Positions 1-4,002 of a DNA stretch of 5,707 nucleotides are shown one piece after another (position 1 is the first letter of the stretch; each line of letters begins with the position of its first letter). The stretch comes from Aquificaceae bacterium. GTDB lineage: Bacteria > Aquificota > Aquificia > Aquificales > Aquificaceae. The stretch covers positions 1 to 5,707 of the forward strand of contig WFPT01000148.1 in the NCBI GenBank assembly GCA_015487365.1, in the 5' to 3' direction. A program made the translations under genes and the position numbers. The notes under the pieces are model-generated. The model was not told where the DNA came from. It saw only the letters and a program-made list of their open reading frames with translations, and did not search any database.

Positions 1-1101
1 GACCACACCCTCTAAACCGTATTTATGGCTTGCACTAACACCCCCATAAATTATTAAGGGAGACTTTGCGGTAGAAAGCCACCTCAAAATCCTGTCTATG
101 TATTCAGCATCAACTCCCGTCCTCTTGGAAACCTCCTCTAAGGAGAGCTTTGGTAGGAAGTCTACTATTTCACGTGGAGGAGGGTTTTTGTAGGAGTTTT
201 CCCTGTAGAGCCACCTTATAAAGTAAGAGAGTAGGTAAGGCTCTGAGCCCGGTTTTATTACTATCCTTTTGTCCGCACTTAGACCCGTTGCACTTAGGTG
301 AGGCTCAAAATGGACCCACCTGAAAGAGGGATTCTTCCTTGCCCTTGAAAAGCCGGCCATATAACTTACGGGACTTACAAAGGTTTCGGTAATATCCGCA
401 CCAAAGGTAATGAGGAAGTCTGAATTTTCTATCCTAAAAACGGGTATGTCCTTGGTTCCAAAGACTATATTTATACCTTCCCTTAAAGTAGAGTGAGAAA
501 GGGGTTCAAAGTATGGCCACTTTTCAAAACCCAAAGAAGAGCAAAACTCTTCTATTAACTTGTCAAGGCTTCCCGTAGTCCTACCCGCAAGGTATACATT
601 TTTTAGGCCTTCCCTTTTACTCTCTTTTACCTTCTCCTCTATCTTCTTTAAGGCACTCTCCCAGTCTATTTCCCTAAACTGCCCGTTTGCGGTTTTTTCA
701 TAGGGCGTCCTTATCCTAAAGGGTGAGTAGAGGTTAAAAAGGCTTGCCTGACCCCTTATACAAAGGGCTCCAACATTAAAGGGTTCTTCCAAAGGTGAAT
801 CGTTTATGGGATGGTTGGGTATCCCTTCCAGCTTGGTTGCATAAATTCCGTGCTTACCGTCAAAGACTTTGTCCCTTACCGCAGCCAAAGCTCCACAACC
901 GGCGGGACAACCCACACAGGTAGTTGGCATATAAAGGAACTCATCTCCACCTCCTGCATCGGGATTGGGAATGTTTTCGGGTCTTACAACATAAGGTATA
1001 TACTTGTCCTTCCTCAGGTAGTAGTATTTGTTTAAATGTCCCTCACAACCCGCTACCAGGGTCCCTATACCTATTAGTTTTAAAAAGTCCCTCCTCTTCA
1101 T
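1..1101 (-). CDS. actB: ActB-like molybdopterin oxidoreductase-fold subunit (3' end outside window)
   Basis: The frame is open from ATG at 1101 to the left edge, giving 367 residues without a stop. Residues 3-8 (RRDFLK) form a twin-arginine export motif. A short hydrophobic stretch ends in a lipobox-like VAGC with Cys19, so the protein is probably a Tat-exported lipoprotein facing the periplasm. Cys62, Cys65, Cys69 and Cys114 form the CxxCxxxC...C site that binds a [4Fe-4S] cluster in this superfamily, followed by the typical LYSPFRIRTP segment. The stretch at 234-285 (GADITETFVSPVSY, then VHFEPHLSATGLSADK, then KPGSE) resembles ActB of alternative complex III. Where catalytic relatives carry a Cys or SeCys Mo ligand, around 199-215, this protein reads EPLSHSTLREG and has no Cys, so it may move electrons without molybdenum catalysis. 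It follows the pentaheme gene by 11 nt. Related alternatives are Qrc-, Psr- or tetrathionate-reductase-type subunits. The superfamily is certain; the ActB assignment is likely. Confidence 0.82.
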   Translation of the reverse strand, partial: MKRRDFLKLIGIGTLVAGCEGHLNKYYYLRKDKYIPYVVRPENIPNPDAGGGDEFLYMPTTCVGCPAGCGALAAVRDKVFDGKHGIYATKLEGIPNHPINDSPLEEPFNVGALCIRGQASLFNLYSPFRIRTPYEKTANGQFREIDWESALKKIEEKVKESKREGLKNVYLAGRTTGSLDKLIEEFCSSLGFEKWPYFEPLSHSTLREGINIVFGTKDIPVFRIENSDFLITFGADITETFVSPVSYMAGFSRARKNPSFRWVHFEPHLSATGLSADKRIVIKPGSEPYLLSYFIRWLYRENSYKNPPPREIVDFLPKLSLEEVSKRTGVDAEYIDRILRWLSTAKSPLIIYGGVSASHKYGLEGVV

Positions 1102-1106
1102 CCTAA

Positions 1107-1114
1107 CACCTCCT
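1107..1114 (-). promoter_or_regulatory. Ribosome binding site of the ActB-like gene
   Basis: AGGAGGTG lies 5 nt before the ATG at 1101 and is a near-perfect Shine-Dalgarno sequence. It overlaps the TAG stop of the upstream cytochrome gene (1115-1113), so ribosomes finishing the cytochrome sit on the site. This fixes the ActB-like start and indicates translational coupling of the two subunits. Confidence 0.85.
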
Positions 1115-1751
1115 ACTTATGGCAAGTCCAACAGTCGGTCCTTGCCTTTTTAACCTTTGGTAGGGGAAGGTTTAAGCCTTCCTTTTTATTAAGCTCTGCT
1201 ACATACTTTTGGGGGTTGTGGTGGCACTTTAAGCACCAACCCATCCTCAAGGACCTCATCTGCTTTGCAACGGTTACCTTGGTCATATCACCATGACAGG
1301 CATAACAGTGGACTCCCATCTTCACGTGTATCTTGTGGTTGAAATAGACAAAGTCTGGAAGCTTAAAGACGTGGACCCAAGGTATTGGCTTTTTCTCCTT
1401 CCAATAGGTAAGTAGCTTTTTAATCCTTGGGGTAATAGTTATGGGATTACCCTTTTCGTCCTTTGCAACCGGGACGTAGGGATGGCAGTTCATACAGGTC
1501 CTAAGGGGTGGGAGTCCGGGGGAAACCGCCTTGTCCGCAAACTTGTGGCAGAAGAGGCAGTCAAGGCCCACCTTCTTTATATGCCTCCAATGGGGGAATT
1601 CAATGGGTTGCTTTGGTTGCCTCTGTCTATAAATTACCACCAAGTCCCCCGCCTGCTCAATGGCAAAGTTTTCCTTCTTCCAAACGTATGCAAAAAGACC
1701 CACTCCCACTATTATCAGAAGGAGGATAATAACTCCAAAAATCCTTCCCAT
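1113..1751 (-). CDS. actA: ActA-like membrane-anchored pentaheme cytochrome c
   Basis: This 212-residue protein has five CxxCH heme c sites: C65/C68/H69, C86/C89/H90, C149/C152/H153, C173/C176/H177 and C207/C210/H211, the last two residues from the C-terminus. One N-terminal hydrophobic helix (about residues 4-24) has no cleavage motif, so the heme domain is anchored on the periplasmic side of the membrane. Extra histidines in PHWRH (52-57) and FNHKIH (137-142) sit before the first and third hemes, where distal axial ligands are expected in multiheme cytochromes. The segment PWVHVFKLPDFVYFNH and the later MGWCLKCH are characteristic of ActA, the pentaheme subunit of alternative complex III. 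Five hemes argue against hexaheme QrcA. It should carry electrons between the ActB-like partner encoded directly downstream and a soluble carrier or oxidase. No convincing Shine-Dalgarno precedes the ATG, and a sigma-54 promoter predicts a leader of about 5 nt. Confidence 0.88.
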   Translation of the reverse strand: MGRIFGVIILLLIIVGVGLFAYVWKKENFAIEQAGDLVVIYRQRQPKQPIEFPHWRHIKKVGLDCLFCHKFADKAVSPGLPPLRTCMNCHPYVPVAKDEKGNPITITPRIKKLLTYWKEKKPIPWVHVFKLPDFVYFNHKIHVKMGVHCYACHGDMTKVTVAKQMRSLRMGWCLKCHHNPQKYVAELNKKEGLNLPLPKVKKARTDCWTCHK

Positions 1752-1766
1752 CCCACAAAACTTTGT

Positions 1767-1783
1767 TGCAAGCTCCGTGCCAA
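1767..1783 (-). promoter_or_regulatory. Sigma-54 (RpoN) -24/-12 promoter for the actA-actB-like unit
   Basis: Read on the minus strand the site is TTGGCACG-GAGC-TTGCA, matching the sigma-54 consensus TTGGCACR-N4-TTGCW at every defined position, with the required 10-nt spacing between the invariant GG (1781-1780) and GC (1769-1768). It lies in the 49-bp divergent spacer and points at the cytochrome gene. Counting 12 nt from the -12 C puts transcription start near 1756, five bases before the ATG at 1751. Such promoters need an AAA+ enhancer-binding activator, so expression should be tightly conditional. The sequence match is seen directly; the regulation is inferred. Confidence 0.85.
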
Positions 1784-1789
1784 ACTTTT

Positions 1790-1796
1790 AGGGGGG
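1790..1796 (+). promoter_or_regulatory. Possible Shine-Dalgarno for the TTG start of rsmI
   Basis: AGGGGGG ends 4 nt before TTG at 1801. It is G-rich rather than a true AGGAGG, but it is the only SD-like element near either candidate rsmI start. It favours TTG at 1801 over GTG at 1852, whose upstream bases are T-rich with no SD at a usable distance. Confidence 0.4.
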
Positions 1797-1800
1797 TTTC

Positions 1801-2514
1801 TTGATAAAAACGCTCAAATTTTTACCAGTAGGGGGTAAAATTTTTTCCAAGGTGGGGAAGCTTTACGTAGTTCCCACTCCGATTGGGAACTTAAAGGATA
1901 TAACCCTAAGGGCCCTGGAAGTTTTAAGGGAGGTGGATTTTATAATCTGCGAGGACACGAGGAGGACCAAAATTTTGTTGGAGCACTACCAGATTAAGGG
2001 TAAGAGGTTGGTCTCCTACTACGCACCAAAGGAAAGGGAGAGGCTACCCCTAATCTTAAAGCTCCTTGAAGGAAAAAAGGGTGCTCTGGTTAGCGATGCG
2101 GGAACACCCCTCATCTCCGACCCGGGCTTTATCCTTTTAAGGGAGGTCCTAAAAAGGGGTATGGAGGTGGAGGTCTTACCCGGTCCAACTTCGGTAATAA
2201 CCGCCCTGGTGGGCTGTGGTATAAAAACGGACCGCTTTATGTTCTTAGGCTTTTTACCTAAGAAGGGTAGGAAGGGCCTTTTTGAAGAGCTAAAAAAGAT
2301 AAGGGAAACAACCTTCGTTTGCTTTTTAAACCCAAAGAGTTTAGAAAAGGTCTTGAAGGATTTAAGGGAGGTCTTTGGACAAGATTTGCAGGTTTGTATA
2401 GCGAGGGAGCTAACCAAATTGCACGAAGAGTATATAAGGGGGAGCTTAAAGGAGATAATGGAAAGGAAAATAACCAAAAAAGGGGAGATGGTCTTAGTTT
2501 TTAGGAAGGATTAA
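1801..2514 (+). CDS. rsmI: RsmI, 16S rRNA (cytidine1402-2'-O)-methyltransferase
   Basis: RsmI uses S-adenosylmethionine to methylate the ribose 2'-OH of C1402 in the 16S rRNA decoding centre. The 237-residue frame has the tetrapyrrole-methylase fold signatures: LYVVPTPIGNLKDIT (21-35), CEDTRRT (50-56), SDAGTPLISDPG (98-109), LPGPTSVITAL (126-136), DRFMFLGFLPKKG (144-156) and RELTKLHEE (202-210). It is about 50 residues shorter than the E. coli protein (286) and ends soon after the methylase core, so the small C-terminal helical domain is missing. The usual E-S/A-P-H-R motif reads LNPKS (176-180), a marked divergence. Start is uncertain: TTG at 1801 has an SD-like AGGGGGG but adds 17 extra residues, while GTG at 1852 begins exactly where the family usually does (GKLYVVPTPIG). 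It is divergent from the cytochrome unit and convergent with mazG, sharing a TTAA stop overlap. Function is near certain. Confidence 0.93.
   Translation: MIKTLKFLPVGGKIFSKVGKLYVVPTPIGNLKDITLRALEVLREVDFIICEDTRRTKILLEHYQIKGKRLVSYYAPKERERLPLILKLLEGKKGALVSDAGTPLISDPGFILLREVLKRGMEVEVLPGPTSVITALVGCGIKTDRFMFLGFLPKKGRKGLFEELKKIRETTFVCFLNPKSLEKVLKDLREVFGQDLQVCIARELTKLHEEYIRGSLKEIMERKITKKGEMVLVFRKD
1820..1846 (+). other. AT-rich dyad followed by a T6 run in the rsmI 5' region
   Basis: TTTTACC (1820-1826), a 7-nt spacer and GGTAAAA (1834-1840) form a perfect 7-bp inverted repeat, directly followed by six T. On the plus strand this has the outline of an intrinsic terminator or attenuator ahead of the GTG start at 1852, but the stem has only two G-C pairs and would be weak in a thermophile. 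As DNA it is centred about 74 bp upstream of the predicted sigma-54 start site, so a protein-binding role is equally possible. It could be chance. Confidence 0.25.
1870..1890. other. 7-7-7 inverted repeat, possible activator site upstream of the sigma-54 promoter
   Basis: GTTCCCA (1870-1876) and TGGGAAC (1884-1890) are perfect inverted arms around a 7-nt spacer. The centre lies about 124 bp upstream of the predicted sigma-54 start site, within the range where enhancer-binding proteins usually bind. It overlaps codons for the conserved RsmI motif VPTPIGNL, so protein coding alone may explain it. 7-bp repeats of this kind are expected several times by chance in a window this size. Confidence 0.25.
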
Positions 2515-3248
2515 TCTAACTCCTTTGCCTTCTCCCAGAGCTCGTCCATCTCTTTCAAGCTCATTTCTTCAAGCCTCTTACCCTTTTCCTTGGCCATAAC
2601 CTCCATCCTCTTAAACCTCCTTATAAACCTTTCGTTGGCCTCCTGCAAGCAGTCTTCCGCGGAGAGCCCTAAAAGTCTTGCCACCTCAACCACCGCGGTG
2701 AGGACGTCCCCTACCTCGTGCCTTATTTTGGAAACCTCCCCTTCCCTTATAGCTTCCTTTAACTCCTCCACCTCCTCGTCTAACTTTTTTAGGGCTTGAC
2801 CTGCGGAGGGGAAGTCAAAACCCACCTTAGAGGCCCTGTCCTGAATCCTTTCAGACCTCAAAAGGGCGGGTAAGTTCTTGGGTATTCCGTCAAGGATACT
2901 TTCCCTACCCTTACTCCTTTCCCAGTTTCTTAAAACCTCGTCCGCCTTGGCCTTTCCAAAAACGTGGGGATGTCTGTTTATAAGCTTTTCTATTAGGTTT
3001 TCTAAGAGTTCTTTGTGGTCAAAGGCTCCCCTTTCCTTGGCAATCTGAGTGTGGAAGAGGGGTTGAAGGAGTAAATCCCCAAGCTCCTCCAAGAGTTTTT
3101 TATCGTCCCTTTGGTCTATGGCCTCCATCACCTCGTAGGTTTCCTCTAAGAGGAACTTCTTTAAACTTTCGTGGGTTTGGGCCCTGTCCCAGGGGCACTC
3201 CTTCCTCAGCTTTTCAATCACCCAGATTAGCTCCTCAAAGAGCTTCAT
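2511..3248 (-). CDS. mazG: MazG, nucleoside triphosphate pyrophosphohydrolase
   Basis: MazG cleaves NTPs and dNTPs to the monophosphate plus pyrophosphate in the cytoplasm, clearing non-canonical or excess nucleotides. The 245-residue protein has the two tandem MazG domains of the E. coli type. The N-terminal domain has CPWD (18-21), EETYE (35-39) and EELGD (54-58). The C-terminal domain has IQDRASKVGFDFPS (135-148), DEEVEELKEA (157-166) and HEVGD (177-181). The paired E-xx-E and E-xx-D motifs that hold Mg2+ are intact in both. Length is close to the E. coli protein (263). The ATG lies 14 nt inside the end of uppP, and no strong SD is close by (a GGAG lies about 20 nt upstream), so translation is probably coupled to uppP. 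Its TAA stop shares TTAA (2511-2514) with the convergent rsmI stop. Family and start are well supported; the physiological substrate cannot be read from sequence. Confidence 0.95.
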   Translation of the reverse strand: MKLFEELIWVIEKLRKECPWDRAQTHESLKKFLLEETYEVMEAIDQRDDKKLLEELGDLLLQPLFHTQIAKERGAFDHKELLENLIEKLINRHPHVFGKAKADEVLRNWERSKGRESILDGIPKNLPALLRSERIQDRASKVGFDFPSAGQALKKLDEEVEELKEAIREGEVSKIRHEVGDVLTAVVEVARLLGLSAEDCLQEANERFIRRFKRMEVMAKEKGKRLEEMSLKEMDELWEKAKELD

Positions 3249-4002
3249 AAAAAATAAGTATAAGGGCTCCTAAGACTATCCTGTAAATTCCAAAGGGTCT
3301 AAAAGAGTGGGTGGAGATAAACTTTAAAAATCCCTTTACGCTCAAAAGGGCAAAGAGGAAGGAAAGGGAAAGACCTAAGATTAGGTAATCCCACCTCCCC
3401 ATCAAAAACTCCTGAGACTTGAAGAGGTCGTAAAAGGTTGCGGAGAACATGGTGGGAATTGCCAAGAGGAAGGAGTATTCTGTGGCACTCCTTTTGTCCA
3501 TACCAAGGAGCATACAACCTACTATGGTTGCCCCCGCCCTTGAAACACCCGGAACTACCGCCAAGCTCTGAAATAGGCCCACCGTTAGGGCTACCTTCAT
3601 GGGAATTTGGGAGGGGTCGTGGTATTTAGGCTTACCCAGGAGCTCCTCAATAAACAGAAAGACTAAGCCTCCCAAAACCAAAGTAATTCCACTTATCCAA
3701 AGGGTTTGCAGGAGAAAGCCCTTTATGAGTTTGTAGAGCGTAAAGCCCACCAAGGCGGTGGGTAGGAAGGAGAGGAAAATCCTCTTATAAACTTCTAAGT
3801 CCCTGTAAAGGCGCTCCCTGTAAAGGAAGACCACCGAAAGTATTGCCCCAAGCTGTATGGCTATTTCAAAGCTCTTTACAAACTCATCCTTTTCCATACC
3901 AAAGATTTTTGAAACCAGCATGAGGTGGGCGGTTGAAGATACGGGTAAAAATTCCGTAAGGCCCTCCACTACACTAAAAAGGACTACGAGTAATATACTC
4001 AT
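3235..4002 (-). CDS. uppP: UppP/BacA, undecaprenyl-diphosphate phosphatase
   Basis: UppP removes the terminal phosphate of undecaprenyl diphosphate at the cytoplasmic membrane so the lipid carrier can be reused in peptidoglycan and surface-polysaccharide synthesis; it also confers bacitracin resistance when abundant. The 255-residue protein is largely hydrophobic with about seven to eight membrane segments. It keeps the ExxxE motif (E13, E17), the loop LPVSSTAH (19-26) with Ser22 and His26, and the second active-site loop PGVSRAGAT (151-159) with the essential Arg155. That loop normally reads PGxSRSGAT; here the Ser after Arg is Ala156, a mild variation. Length fits the family (about 255-275). 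The start ATG overlaps the upstream PLD-HerA stop as ATGA (4002-3999) and is preceded by the SD GAGGTG. mazG overlaps its 3' end by 14 nt, so the three genes are probably co-transcribed. No functional link between the three products is obvious. Confidence 0.96.
   Translation of the reverse strand: MSILLVVLFSVVEGLTEFLPVSSTAHLMLVSKIFGMEKDEFVKSFEIAIQLGAILSVVFLYRERLYRDLEVYKRIFLSFLPTALVGFTLYKLIKGFLLQTLWISGITLVLGGLVFLFIEELLGKPKYHDPSQIPMKVALTVGLFQSLAVVPGVSRAGATIVGCMLLGMDKRSATEYSFLLAIPTMFSATFYDLFKSQEFLMGRWDYLILGLSLSFLFALLSVKGFLKFISTHSFRPFGIYRIVLGALILIFYEAL

Noticed and set aside
811..1106. Two small plus-strand open frames opposite the ActB-like gene
   Set aside because: They lie antisense to clearly coding sequence with Tat and Fe-S motifs, have no recognisable protein character and no good start context.
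1482..1838. 118-residue plus-strand frame spanning the cytochrome gene and the spacer
   Set aside because: It is antisense to the five-heme cytochrome and its composition is not protein-like; it also crosses the divergent promoter.
1836..1841. TAAAAT as a -10 box for a housekeeping rsmI promoter
   Set aside because: No acceptable -35 lies 16-18 bp upstream, and AT-rich matches of this kind are common here.
1820..1846. Dyad plus T6 as a true intrinsic terminator
   Set aside because: The stem has only two G-C pairs, there is no upstream plus-strand gene to terminate, and it would be unstable at high temperature.
2019..2477. 152-residue minus-strand frame inside rsmI
   Set aside because: Shadow of rsmI; Ser/Phe/Lys-rich low-quality translation without family motifs.
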